A DNA stretch of 64,000 bases, from assembly GCA_949361645.1 (NCBI GenBank), contig OX442430.1, forward strand, positions 5,382,543 to 5,446,542, given 5' to 3'. The notes beneath the pieces were generated by a model. It was not told the origin of the DNA, made no database searches, and saw only the letters and a program-made list of their open reading frames with translations. The DNA is from Spongilla lacustris (lineage: Eukaryota; Porifera; Demospongiae; Spongillida; Spongillidae). The first letter of the stretch is position 1. Each line of letters opens with the position of its first letter. The position numbers were made by a program, and so were the translations under genes. Below, piece by piece: positions 50,840 through 61,713 of this stretch.

Positions 50840-52573
50840 ATGCAGCTCCAGAGTTTCATGCCGCTCCCGGGGCCACAGATACCTGGACCATTACTCGGAG
50901 GCTCCTCCCCCTTGCGAACCGAAGCGTTTAAGGCCGTGCTGAAGGACCATCCAGACAGGCAGTACAGAGATTATATCGTAATAGGGCTAGCCGAGGGGTT
51001 CAGGGTTGGGTTCGACCGCCGACAACCGCTCCGCTCAGCCACCCGCAATCTCCCATCGGTTAGCGAGCACGACAGCGTCGTCTCAGCGTACATTGACGCA
51101 GAACTGAGCGCAAACCGCCTCCTAGGGCCGCTACCTAGCCACGTGGCTCGCTACACGCACTGTAGCCGAATAGGGGTAGTCCCCAAAGGACATAATACGG
51201 GAAAATGGCGCTTAATTACCGACCTGTCCTTTCCGGAGGGATTCAGCGTAAACGACGGCATCAGTCCGGCTCTCTGCTCGCTGAGCTACATATCCGTGGA
51301 CGCAGTGGCCGCAGTCATTACCGGCCTGGGGCAAGGCACGTTGCTGGCAAAAATCGACATCCAGGCCGCCTACCGCCTAATCCCGGTGCACCCAGACGAC
51401 AGACCACTACTCGGCATCGAGTGGGAAGGTAGCGTGTACTGCGATGCGATGCTTCCGTTTGGCCTAAGATCGGCGGCGAAGATCTTCACGGCAGTGGCAG
51501 ACTCGATTGAATGGATTTTGCGTCGAAGGGGCGTCGTCCACATTGCGCACTACCTTGACGACTTCATCATTCTTGGCACGCCCCATTCCTCTCAGTGTGC
51601 CGATAGTTTAAAGATTGTCGTGGATACCTGCGCGGAGCTGGGCGTTCCCCTGGCTTTAGATAAATGCGAAGGCCCGAGAACCCGCCTGACGTTCCTGGGA
51701 ATAGAGCTGGACACAGAGACGTGGAGCCTCCGGTTACCAAGAGACAAGCTGACCAGGATCCAAGACACCCTGGACACATGGCGTGAGAGGAAAGTGTGCA
51801 GAAGGAAAGAACTGGAGTCCCTCGTTGGCCTCCTTCACCACGCCTGCAAAGTCATCAGACCGGGCAGATCATTTCTGAGGCGCATGATCACGCTCCTATC
51901 CTCGACGAACGACCGACACGTCATCCGGCTCAACAGAGCCTTTCGTGCCGACCTCGCATGGTGGCGCATGCTGGCCGCCAACTGGAATGGAACCGGGCTT
52001 ATCCCTCAGAATGGCACCACACCATCCACCACGTTGTTCACGGACGCTTCCGGTTCGTGGGGATGTGGCGCGTTCTGGAACCAGCGCTGGCTGCAATTTC
52101 ACTGGAGCGAATCGGCCGCCCCTTTGCCGATATCGGTGAAAGAGATGCTACCCATAATAATGGCCGCGGCTACGTGGGGCGCTCAATGGCGCGGCCAATG
52201 CGTCGCATGTTACTGCGACAACCAAGTGGTGGTAGCCACGCTGGCCTCTCGACCGTCTAAAGAGGAACGACTCGCGCATCTATTGAGGTGCCTTTTCTAC
52301 TTCGAGGCACTGTACCAGTTCGAGTTACGAGGGTTCCACATACCTGGCACCCAGAATCGAGTTGCCGATGCCCTGTCACGTAACCATATCGATGTGTTCT
52401 TCCAACAGGTCCCCGGGGCGGATCCCTACCCGCACCCCATCCCACCTCGGCTGGTGGAAACGCTGCTGAGCGAGGACATAGACTGGCTGTCTCCGCTCTG
52501 GACGGAACCGTTCAATTCTTTTACTCACAGGGCCTGGCAGAGTCAACGCGACGAACATATGAATCTGGCATGA
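50840..52573 (+). CDS. Ngaro reverse transcriptase-RNase H
   Basis: An open 577-codon frame. RT motifs in order: GVVPKGHNTGKWRLITDLSFP, DIQAAYRLIPVHPDDR, MLPFGLRSAAKIFTAVAD and the catalytic box HYLDDFIIL (Tyr238-Leu-Asp-Asp). RNase H follows with LFTDASGSWGCGAFW (D402), VKEMLPI and CYCDNQVVVATL. The frame is open upstream to about 50765, and CTGTCGCAG|G at 50810 looks like an acceptor, so the true N-terminus may be spliced. It makes cDNA from element RNA using the A/B repeats as in DIRS/Ngaro replication. No inactivating change seen. Confidence 0.95.
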   Translation: MQLQSFMPLPGPQIPGPLLGGSSPLRTEAFKAVLKDHPDRQYRDYIVIGLAEGFRVGFDRRQPLRSATRNLPSVSEHDSVVSAYIDAELSANRLLGPLPSHVARYTHCSRIGVVPKGHNTGKWRLITDLSFPEGFSVNDGISPALCSLSYISVDAVAAVITGLGQGTLLAKIDIQAAYRLIPVHPDDRPLLGIEWEGSVYCDAMLPFGLRSAAKIFTAVADSIEWILRRRGVVHIAHYLDDFIILGTPHSSQCADSLKIVVDTCAELGVPLALDKCEGPRTRLTFLGIELDTETWSLRLPRDKLTRIQDTLDTWRERKVCRRKELESLVGLLHHACKVIRPGRSFLRRMITLLSSTNDRHVIRLNRAFRADLAWWRMLAANWNGTGLIPQNGTTPSTTLFTDASGSWGCGAFWNQRWLQFHWSESAAPLPISVKEMLPIIMAAATWGAQWRGQCVACYCDNQVVVATLASRPSKEERLAHLLRCLFYFEALYQFELRGFHIPGTQNRVADALSRNHIDVFFQQVPGADPYPHPIPPRLVETLLSEDIDWLSPLWTEPFNSFTHRAWQSQRDEHMNLA

Positions 52574-53783
52574 AACGCTTCCACCAGTTCTGCGCTAACT
52601 ATGCTATTTATATTCCGTTCCCAGTAACAGAACCTACAGTGCCGTCCACCCACAAGTTCACACTCGCGCGCGCGTGTATTCGAGTCGAGCGCGAGTCGCG
52701 CGCGAGTCAATTAGCGAGTGCAATTAGCCCTCGATACGCGCACTGTTGCGAGTGTCACTCAATACCTATTTATGGCATACCTACAGATGATTACGTTAGT
52801 TTCAAGCTATTAATAGTATATGTTTTTGTTCCAGCTGTTTTGCTTTGAGTTATGGCGCGGAGTTATTATTGCACTCGATCGAGTCGTGCGCGAGTCGAGC
52901 GCGTGTCAAGTGCGAGTCGAGCGCGCGCGAGTGTGAACTTGTGGGTGGACGGCACTGTATCCTATGCTATTTTGCCGCCGCCCTTGCAGCTGATGAACTG
53001 TCGCCGCAGACCATAAAGGTCTACCTTTCCGCGGTGCGGGACGCGCACGTCGCGCTTGGGTTCCCAGACCCTCGTTCACAGTCATCACTGTGCCGATTGG
53101 AGAGAATTCAGGCCGGCATCAAACGTGTGGCAGCCCTCCGTAGGAAACCAGGTCGGGTCAGGCTTCCCATAACCCCCGCTATTCTCCACGAGCTAAGGTC
53201 GTTCTGGATGGAGAGGCACGACGGCAACGGGACCCTGCTATGGGCCATAGCAGCCATATGTTACTTTGGGTTTTTCCGCCTTGGAGAGCTCCTGCCATCG
53301 AACGATACCCCGAGCCGACTGCCGCTGCAGTGGGAGGAGGTGGCATTTAACCACAGCACGGCCCCCACCGTCATAAGAGTTCATCTGAAATTCGCGAAAT
53401 GTGACCAGTTTGGACAAGGGGCAGACGTATTCATCGGCCAGTCGGGCAACGCGATATGTCCCATAGCCGCTTGCCTGACCTACGTGGCAGCTCGGGGGGA
53501 CCAGCCGGGACCGTTCTTCGTCAAACGAGACGGACGACCCATTCTAAAACCAGACTTCGTGACTGAGCTCCGGAAGGCGCTAGCCGCCAGAGGTTTCGAC
53601 AGCTTGTCATTCGCGGGCCATAGCTTCAGAATTGGAGCAGCTACAGCGGCAGCAGCAGCAGGAATAGAGGACTCCACTATCAAGGCTCTCGGTCGCTGGA
53701 GCAGTGACGCCTTCACGAGCTACATCCGGACACCCGGGGCGCAGCTGGCTGCAACCTCTTCAGCCATCGCTGGTATCGGGTAG
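52515..53783 (+). pseudogene. Ngaro tyrosine recombinase, interrupted by a MITE
   Basis: The YR frame overlaps the RT end (GLAESTRRTYESGMKRFHQF begins near 52532, after an acceptor-like TTTTACTCACAG) and runs to 52634. The 321-bp MITE with one TA duplication intervenes, and the frame resumes at 52960 (ILCYFAAALAADELSPQTIK). Catalytic residues are present: Arg in FFRLGELLP, His-x-x-Arg in HSFRIGAA, and Trp/Tyr in LGRWSSDAFTSYIR. Removing the MITE and one TA restores a single frame. The YR normally joins circular cDNA into the genome; this copy cannot make it intact. Confidence 0.9.
52637..52957. mobile_element. Tc1/mariner-type MITE inserted in YR
   Basis: 321 bp with terminal inverted repeats CAGTGCCGTCCACCCACAAG / CTTGTGGGTGGACGGCACTG extending about 36 bp, then further CGAGTCGAGCGCGAGT repeats inward. 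It is flanked by TA on both sides (52635-52636, 52958-52959). No transposase, so it is mobilised in trans. Confidence 0.93.
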
Positions 53784-54052
53784 TACCGAAAACAATAATA
53801 TTACATCAGCGTGAAGGGGGGTCGGCAACCGAGTGGTTAGAAGGCTGCCCCGCCAGCTATATTAGACTTTCATGGTTATATACATGTTGCGGGGTGCATG
53901 TAATCGGTTAATAATGAGAATCGAGAAGTACATGCAGTTAATTAAGAAGCTGATAATGAGAATTCAATGAACACGGAAGCTATCCCAGCATCGTAGTTCC
54001 TACCCCTACGTTTGGGGGTGTGCAGGCCGCCGTACCATACGTCGGCCTTCTG

Positions 54053-54230
54053 GGGTTGGTCTGCTCGGGACCTCGCAGAACCGGCACCCCCCCCCCCCCA
54101 ACTGCGGGGGGCGTGTCCCTGACATCACCTCCCAAACACTAACTGGCTGACGAGATGGGCAAGCAGAAGCTCGAGTCCTGTAATAGATCAGCTCGCACGG
54201 GTCCCACTGCCATAGTGCGTAAAGTTAAAT
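54053..54230 (+). repeat. Ngaro split repeat B1
   Basis: Starts GGGTTGGTCTGCTCGGGACC and ends GCGTAAAGTTAAAT. It differs from B2 mainly in the length of a C run (C14 versus C7). Confidence 0.92.
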
Positions 54231-54393
54231 ACTGTTTAAAGTAGTTAAACAGGGTTAACGAAGCACCCGTTGCGCACGTCGTCAAAAGGGGGCGCGGCTA
54301 TGACTTCACGATCGAGTGCACGTGACCCCGAGCTCACGCAAGCGCACTGCAAAGCGAAGGTTCGAGTCGTAGCCGACACGTGCGGTTTTTGCT
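54230..54393 (+). repeat. Ngaro split repeat A2
   Basis: Second copy of the 164-bp A repeat, directly joined to B1 on its left. Confidence 0.93.
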
Positions 54394-54464
54394 CCCCCAC
54401 CCGCCCCTCTTCGCCGTCATACGTCCGTTGTCCGATTTGCAATTTGACAACGTGATGAGTGTCA

Positions 54465-54639
54465 GGGTTGGTCTGCTCGGGACCTCGCAGAACCGGCACC
54501 CCCCCTCCAACTGCGGGGGGCGTGTCCCTGACATCACCTCCCAAACACTAACTGGCTGACGAGATGGGCAAGCAGAAGCTCGAGTCCTGTAATAGATCAG
54601 CTCGCACGGGTCCCACTGCCATAGTGCGTAAAGTTAAAT
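54465..54639 (+). repeat. Ngaro split repeat B2
   Basis: Second copy of B. Its end (GTTAAAT|CTGG) marks the 3' boundary of the element. Confidence 0.92.
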
Positions 54640-54817
54640 CTGGTACCAATGCGGATCGAGAGTCTGCTTGTGACAGTAGCATGCAAATGTTGAATTGAAC
54701 TGAGCTGTGAGCAAGGCAGTGCATAAAGTTTGGCATGAGAGTTTCGATGTTGAACAACTGCAAAGGTGACATAACTGTAAACATTGTGTTGCTAGGCAAA
54801 AATCATGGCATTAGAAC

Positions 54818-55330
54818 AACTGGATTTTGTCATACAAACTATTTACTTGTATGTATGGGTTGCGCAATATAGATACTAATAAAAAAAAGAATGAAACAAG
54901 ATATAAAAATATTCTCTCTAAGAACGTTAGTGGTATATACAATTTGAAGGCAATGGTGGTATAAAAAGGAAGGGAACAAGGGATTGGAAATACAATTATT
55001 GGGACAGTTCGTGCGAAAATATGCCCATTGTTATAATTTTATAATATTATAAAAATGCCTTACCCTGAATTGCTATAACTTCCAAACGGTTAACGCTATC
55101 AACTTACTATTTAGGACAATTCATAGACACAATTTTTGTATTATAAAATGCATTTTGGGGTCTAACACAAGCTCCGTGCCAGTATTGCAGCATCCGATAC
55201 CCAAATGGGTTCAAACCCGCCATAACGTTTGGCAGGTGTAATCAAATTGCTTCAAATTCGGTTTGTAGGTAGAGAGGTCCCTTAGCTATTGTCATTTTCT
55301 CATGAACTGTCCAAATCATTCCTATATTTA
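54818..55330. repeat. Two dispersed repeats side by side
   Basis: 54818-54970 matches 35586-35760 (AAGGCAATGGTGGTATAAAA and flanks). 55003-55330 is a member of the GGGACAGTTTCCGCG family seen at 20348-22876: it starts GGGACAGTTCGTGCGAAAAT and contains GCCAGTATTGCAGCATCCGA and GTAGGTAGAGAGGTCCC. The second copy is diverged and its far terminus is not clear. Confidence 0.6.
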
Positions 55331-55608
55331 GCAATGTAAAATGGACAGCCTGATAAATACATGTATCTCCTGAACCACACCACTTCTCAAAAGGAGTTGA
55401 TTTGGTGATGTGTATAACATTCCATTGCATTCAATTTTAACATCAATGTGGCATACATGTACCTAAACAACTCTAGACCTTACAGTGAGGTTGCCCCCAT
55501 ACATATGTAATTTCTTTCTGGGTGTCATGAAGGCTAAACTGAACTTACATTGTACATGTACATGTGCTTGTCTACAGATAATATTTCGCAAAAATAAAAA
55601 TAAAATAC

Positions 55609-55691
55609 TACCAGGAGTGGGGTTCGAACCCACGCGTGCATGCGCACAGTGGATCTTAAGTCCAACGCCTTAACCTCTCGGCCATCCTGGT
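55609..55691 (-). tRNA. tRNA-Leu (anticodon TAA)
   Basis: On the minus strand the acceptor stem is ACCAGGA / TCCTGGT with discriminator A. The D arm is GGCCGAGAGGTTAAGGC, the anticodon loop CTTAAGA (TAA), there is a long variable arm typical of Leu, and the T arm is GTGGGTTCGAACCCCAC. It is 83 nt, lacks an intron and has no encoded CCA. T-rich DNA (TTTTATTTTTATTTT) immediately downstream can terminate Pol III. The B box is GGTTCGAACCC. Confidence 0.95.
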
Positions 55692-56544
55692 ATTCATGAC
55701 TTACATGTATGTATTGAGTATAGTGTTGTTTATAAGGACGTCCCTGACTGCCTGATAATAATCGGCGTTATCAAGGCCCACACCTGTGCACATGTACAAA
55801 TGTATACCAGGCCTTGCATACACATGTACATTGTAGAACAGGCCTTGCATACCAGTTAGACCAAGGGGAATGTTGATACAATATATTTTAGGATACGCCT
55901 AATTATATTGAAGTACTAAATTCTTACTGACTGAACATTAATCTAATGGTTTTCAATTTGTACACACTTTTTGCTGCGCATTACACAACTAAATTGTCAT
56001 ACACACATGTACATGTATCTCAGTATAACCCTATTTGGTTCAAAGTGCTTCGTCATACAAATTTCTTTTAGAGAGGACACAGTACTAATAACGCTCCTTT
56101 CATGATTAAGACATTCATTCATCAAAAGTGCATGCTAGAGTGGCATATACATGTACATGTAGCACAAAAAGTAGAAGAAATGACAAATACTGTATGTCTT
56201 GTACATGTATGTTGCTATCAACATGCTGGAACTGGAACTGACAAAGTGTGGAGCACGGAAAATTACGGTCTCCAATTAATTGCCCCATTAGTAACATCCT
56301 GAAATGTCATTACCACGATGTCACCCATATTGATTCACTCCTAGAATTTGTAACAGTGGAACATCCTTATTTGATCACTACTGATTACATCATAGGGGTC
56401 TGGGTATGAAACTAACTTATAAATCAATTGTAATACTACATGCACTAGTTGCAGTGCTTCTGCAAAAACACAAATATCTAACACAATAACAAGCTACGGT
56501 CTTATATAAATACATGTATATCTCCACAAGTACAGTGTTCCAAA

Positions 56545-57440
56545 TAAAGAGACTTTTTGCTTGTAACATTTGAACCCTTCAGGCTACATGTATTAGATTT
56601 TAATATTCACCCATCACATCTGTACATTAAGAAGTTGTTGTAATTCAATTATAGAATGTAAACAGTATATACAGAAACTTTGATTCAAATCACATCTTTT
56701 AATTGTAGTAGGAAAATAGCTAAGCATTGAACATACATGTACAAGGTTTGACTTTGTAAAAAGGCTGAAGATTGAAAGCCATTTTTCACCCATTTTTAGG
56801 ATTTCTCAGTATATCATACTAAAAGTGTAGCAAAGAATCATTATATTTGTGTTTTCTCTTATTCTATCAACTATACATGTACAATGTAGAAATGCCTGTA
56901 AAAGTTATGTACAGTGCTTACAGATGCAAACATCATGATTCTTTAGTACACATATGGGGGCAAAAAACAGGTGAAAAATGGCTCCAATTTTCAGATTGTT
57001 AACTTTTCATGGATTGTTTTATGTTCATAAACAAGCTGCCAAATAATTAAAATTATGTGGATACCCAAGGGACCTCGAATTTAGAAATTGTGAATTTTAA
57101 CCCTTAAGTCAAACTGATTTGTCTGAATTCATGTGAACCCCACCCTAGCACCTCAAAAAAAAAAAAAAAAGCATAAATCAGGACCAATCTTTCCAACCAC
57201 CTTGAGTGAAGAACTCAAACCTTCTAGGCCCATAGATACCACAGTTGGGTACTAACAAAATAAATTTGAATGCTTAGCAATGTTCCTTACAGGAACTACA
57301 ACTGAAAGATGTGATTTCAATCAAAGTCTTTTAACCATTGTTTACATTTTATAATTGAATTACATGTATAACAACTTTTTCAGCCTGAAGGGTTCAAATG
57401 ATACAAGCAAAATAGTATTTTAAAAAGTCATTTTTTTGAT
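56545..57440. mobile_element. Foldback element with about 150-bp inverted arms
   Basis: The left arm contains TTTGCTTGTAACATTTGAAC and CCTTCAGGCT; the right arm, reverse complemented, TTTGCTTGTATCATTTGAAC and CCTTCAGGCT. Similarity continues through AATTCAATTATAGAATGTAA and AATCACATCTTT. The centre is AT-rich and non-coding, including A16 at 57157. An old MITE. Confidence 0.7.
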
Positions 57441-58235
57441 CTCTTCATTTGAAACACTGTACAGGTCCTCACCTGAAGCTGAAATTGAACACCAGCAACA
57501 GTCAATGCTTCAACAAGCTGTGCAGTATTCTGCAAATGTACATTATCTGTGGAGAAAGCAAGAGAGCACCACATCTAGGTTATGGGTGCACCATTGTCAC
57601 GATTATAGGTGTGACCAAAAATATTGATGTTTAATATTAGGCCCACATACATGTGCACATGTACATGTATATGTATGGTATTACACCCACTGTCAACTTG
57701 TGGCTGAACGTGTTCTAATTTCTCTACATATTGCTTTTGTTGCACAAAGTAAAAAGAATTGCACTAATACATGTAACACTGTAAAGTTAAACATTAGTTG
57801 TGCCGACAAGTCGCCTGATGTACATGTAGCTGAGAGTGAGCACTTGAAAAAAAAAAAAGCTTGTGACAAGAACCGCATAATGGCCAGTATCATTTACAGT
57901 ACATGTATAGTACTCAAAAAACACTTCTGCATACTACATGTACATATATAATATTTGTAATCGTGATACAAAATTTCTCTTTAGTGGTTCATAACAACAT
58001 CCCCACCTCGCACTCTGCTCTGCGCCATGAAAACGGTATAGATTTTGAACATGTACATGTACATACATACATGTACATGTATAGTGCACATGGGCAGAAG
58101 TCATGCAACTCAAACTCTGCGCTGTGCTGGTTGAATATACATCTAGTGCATATGTGTGGAAAGTTCATAACTCAATTCAGATAAAAACATACACTGATAA
58201 GAGCTACATGTAGACAGACACAATTTGTAAGTACC

Positions 58236-58535
58236 AATAAAAAGTAGGCAAACAAGATATTAAAATTAATTTGTGATGTACACGTAGGTTTTATAAGGAA
58301 CCAATTGAGTAAAAAGTAACGAAACAAGGGATTATGGATGAAATTATAAATACTACAAACCTATGCTTTTAGATTATTTAGCAAATAATCTAGATGCATG
58401 CTAAATGCAGGCTGGTGTTATTTATAATTTCATAATCCATAATCTCTTGTTTACTTACTTTTTACTCACTTGGTTCCTTACAAATCCTGGCATCACAAAA
58501 TTTATTTTAATCTATATCTTGTATTTGAAATAACT
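58236..58535. mobile_element. Foldback element, about 300 bp
   Basis: Imperfect inverted arms share GAACCAATTGAGTAAAAAGT / ACTTTTTACTCACTTGGTTC and AAACAAGGGATTATGGATGA / CATAATCCATAATCTCTTGT, around a centre near TTATTTAGCAAATAATCTAG. A related arm occurs at 4795-4870 (TTACTTTTTACTCAACTG, TATAAATCCTACATCACCAA). Confidence 0.65.
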
Positions 58536-60232
58536 GGTCTCAATCTATGCTACCTGCTGTGCACTTTATCATAGAGAGGACGTGAACTGTTTAATGACAG
58601 TGTAATGTAATTCTTCTGATGCCACATTCATTTAATAAAGTATACACTACTGGTAAGACTTTAGACACACGTACCCATGCATGAGTGTGGGGGACATACA
58701 AATACAGTACTAGAGTATTTAGTACACGTACATATACATGTAGGTTTGAAATGTTATACCTACACACACTCTTGTGCACATGGATGCAGGAAGTACAATA
58801 TGCAGATGTACATTACGTGTCCTTGTACATATTATCGGTTCTCTTGACTACAAAGCATTTTATTGATCAGGTTATTCCCTACAGGAAAATTGGTTATTAG
58901 TGAAATGATGAACATGTAAAGTTCATTAATTAACTTAACTCGATATGGTTACATGTATGTGATAAATATGTATGCATACCATGCAAGGCCTCCACCTCCC
59001 ACAACTCACCATCTGCAGTTCCATGAATCAGCAGGTAGTTCACCTGAGCCAGATTGGTTGCCCTTGGCAACACAGAAGAATTCTATGCATAAGAAACAAA
59101 GTCATATTACTGTACGTACCTACAGAAAAACGACTCACTGTACAGTGGAAAACATTTTTTGACTAGTACAGTAACGTGTTTAATTGTCCCAGCAAGTCGT
59201 TAATACAATACCCAAGATTAAAATACAAAATAATAGTACATGTTAAACATCTGATGATGTTCCAGTAGGCACTTTCTCTACATCATATACATACACACGT
59301 ACAATCTCCCTGAAAATGATTCTAGGCCATTCTTCAAGTTAGTATGCAACAAAATCATTCTCATGCACTGAACCTGACTTCACATCACTGATACATATAT
59401 ACAATATAACAGTACAGCTACACGTACATGTACACACAAGAGAGTCCTAACAAGTTACAATACAACTTGCAGGACAAGCAAAACAAAGCAACATTTTCAT
59501 TCACACGTAAACATCCAGAGCACCTTATTTCATGCAATCAAATTTTAATGGCATCACTTCATAATTACCAGTGTATCCTCTCAGAAGATTTATTATTATA
59601 GAAAAACACTGTGATACTTTCTTTGGAGACTGTTCCATTTATGTACAGTCATATCATTTTTCAAGGCAAATACAGAAAGTGATTGCACACAAAAGAGTTA
59701 AGGGAAGTGTGACCAACCATTCAACAACAATGGACCATAAACACAAAAACCACTGCTTTATAAGTACTTGTACATGCACATGTACATTTTTGTTTGTACA
59801 TTTATATATACATGTAGACATGTTTCTCACCTGATACCTTTGTTGGCCACCATCTGATGAGCTTGGCAGGCCCATGTAACGCTCGGTGTAGATTGAATCT
59901 GTACAAAAATACATGTATTTTTTTCAGATTACACATTTATTGAAAATCGTACATGTGTGCACTGTACACTGCCACTGAGCAGGGTAGCTACATGTACATT
60001 GTATGTTCAAAGCCTGAGCTGTCTTAAAGTCATAGGTATTTTGCATGATCTACACTGGATCATTCAGTGCTGTACATGTATGTCAGAGGATTGGATAGTA
60101 AACTGTCTTGTAATCTCTAACTTGGGTAGATGTCCATGTGTATCAGAAACAGTACACATATACATGTATACATGTACATGTACATGTATACATGTATATG
60201 ATGAGAGCACATGTTTCTATTATCATAATACT

Positions 60233-60537
60233 TGTTATGGCAGGACTCATTCATGCACACATTAACACCTACATATACACAATAGTGGCCTCAGCGGGAG
60301 CCTTCTCGGAAGCCTCCATTCACACGCACACCTATGCGCACAATGATGTTTCTTGTCCTCTTTGTGTATTGTTGTATGTGCGTATATATATCCTAGCTGT
60401 GTTATGTATTTCATGTTCATGCTTTTCCATTGATTCGCTACATTGTGATTCCGGTTGAGCAACGCGTCACGGAGCTAGCTGCGCTTCTACCTAGACTTAA
60501 TCCTCATTTCGGATCCTTGTGTGTCAAGAACACAACA
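60233..60537 (+). repeat. 5' LTR of a Ty3/gypsy-type retrotransposon
   Basis: 305 bp beginning TGTTATGGCAGGACTCATTC and ending AGAACACAACA (TG...CA). It contains GTATATATATCC as a TATA box. It is placed by its spacing, 8 nt, to the primer binding site and by the gag that follows. No second LTR in the window. Confidence 0.7.
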
Positions 60538-60545
60538 GGATTTAG

Positions 60546-60562
60546 TGGCGTAGTCGGCAGGA
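60546..60562 (+). other. Primer binding site, complementary to tRNA-Ser 3' end
   Basis: TGGCGTAGTCGGCAGGAT matches the complement of the 3' end (including CCA) of eukaryotic tRNA-Ser (AGA type), 17-18 nt. Confidence 0.75.
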
Positions 60563-60572
60563 TCCTGGTAGT

Positions 60573-61151
60573 ATGGCGGAGACAGCAAAGTTGATTGAGA
60601 TGTTGCAGCAACAGTTGGAAGCACAAAGGAAGCAGACGGAGATTCTGATCGCTGCATTCACCAGCGGGGCAGTGAAGCAGGAGTCATCTTCCGTACCGAC
60701 GCTAGCAGCCACAGTAGCGGCGATTCCCAGCTTCGTTCCCTTCGACGCCACGGCAGAGCTTTGGACGGACTATTGGGCAAGATTCCAGACTTTCCTGGGA
60801 GCTAATTCGGTTCCCGTTGAGAAGAGAGCTCAAGTGTTCCTGACCAACCAGTCGCGAGTTAACTACAAGCTTCTAAGCAATCTCGCCTCTCAGCAGAATC
60901 CACCCGAATGTGTCAATGAGCTCAGCCTGGATCAGATCAAGGTTTTCATGAAGAACCAGTTCGACCCTATGCTCTACATTGCCATAGAGTGGTTCAAATT
61001 CTGGAGTGAGATGCGTAGAAAGCCGGGGGAGACGGTTCAAGAGCTGGCCACACGCATCCGTCAAGACGCCGTCACTTGTGATTTCCCTTCAATCCGCGAT
61101 CCGCTGGATGAGCCCCTCCTAGCCTGCCTTGGATCACAGCCATCAAGCTAG
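60573..61151 (+). pseudogene. gag: Gag of gypsy-type element, 3'-truncated
   Basis: Starts MAETAKLIEMLQQQLEAQRK with a coiled coil, followed by a capsid-type retrotransposon gag domain (PFDATAELWTDYWARFQTFL; VFLTNQSRVNYKLLSNL; RRKPGETVQELATRIRQDA). Gypsy-family gag normally continues for another 100-200 residues with a CCHC knuckle and pol. Here it loses similarity near residue 180 and stops at 61151, where an antisense transposase begins. Only the 5' part of the element survives. Confidence 0.85.
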
Positions 61152-61713
61152 TAGCTGCGCCTAGGCATGGCACGATAGAAGAGGCCAGTCTCATCCATAT
61201 CTGCAGCATATCCTGTCTCCACAAGCTTGTCTCGTAGAGCCTGCATCTCCACTGCAGCTTCCAAGTCCACATCAACAGCCTTGCCATGAAGTTGCACACT
61301 CTTCCCTACACCATAATGCCATCTCCAGCGTGCAAGCCAACCTTAAATTTTGTTATCCCACGTAACTAAGCTTCACGTTTAGCACGCACCTGAATAGCAG
61401 CACTGGAAATTAGCATTGACTTGCACCGGTTGTGAAGATTACGCATTTTACTAAACCATTGGTACACTGATTGGTCAATCTCTCGATTGCGAGCCCTGGA
61501 AGTTTTCAGCTTGGATTTGGCTGGAATAGCTGCTTCTTGGATGGCTTTACATATCTGTTAGCTAGAAGAATGTACCTGCTGGATCTGGGTCTTGGAAACT
61601 CCCAACGTTATGGCGATTTCCCTTTGTGTATGCCCTTTCTTAAGCTCCTTAATAACTTTCAATTCTGAGAAGATTCCAATGTACAAATTGCGAGAGGTTT
61701 TGCCTAATCTCAT
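61148..61713 (-). pseudogene. pogo/Tigger-type transposase relic (CENP-B HTH)
   Basis: The minus strand from 61713 encodes a CENP-B-like helix-turn-helix (SELKVIKELKKGHTQREIAI; TLGVSKTQIQQV), a stop, then the second DNA-binding domain (RNREIDQSVYQWFSKMRN). After a frame change comes the beginning of the DDE core: GWLARWRWHYGVGKS and YAADMDETGLFYRAMPRRSY (first catalytic Asp), then a stop. The rest of the core is absent at the junction with gag. It has two stops and at least one frameshift. Confidence 0.75.

Larger units (their letters stand above)
49150..54639 (+). mobile_element. Ngaro-type tyrosine-recombinase (YR) retrotransposon
   Basis: A 5.49-kb element with the split direct-repeat structure diagnostic of Ngaro: A1 at 49150-49313, coding region, then B1 (54053-54230), A2 (54230-54393), a 71-bp spacer and B2 (54465-54639). 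There are no target-site duplications, as expected for YR integration. Gene order is gag, RT-RNase H, YR. GC content and codon use are clearly higher than in flanking DNA. Two defects are visible: a one-base insertion in gag and a MITE in YR. The four repeats are nearly identical between copies, implying recent integration. Confidence 0.93.
55692..60232. other. Gene-poor, repeat-rich stretch
   Basis: No confident gene. It contains the foldback elements at 56545-57440 and 58236-58535, many TACATGTA palindromes, and one possible exon after TGTACAG at 57463 (encoding KLKLNTSNSQCFNKLCSIL) that I cannot place. GGCCTTGCATAC is repeated at 55808 and 55839. Confidence 0.4.

Noticed and set aside
49712..53716. 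Minus-strand and alternative-frame open frames within the Ngaro element
   Set aside because: Shadows caused by high GC content; the sense frames carry the RT, RNase H and YR motifs.
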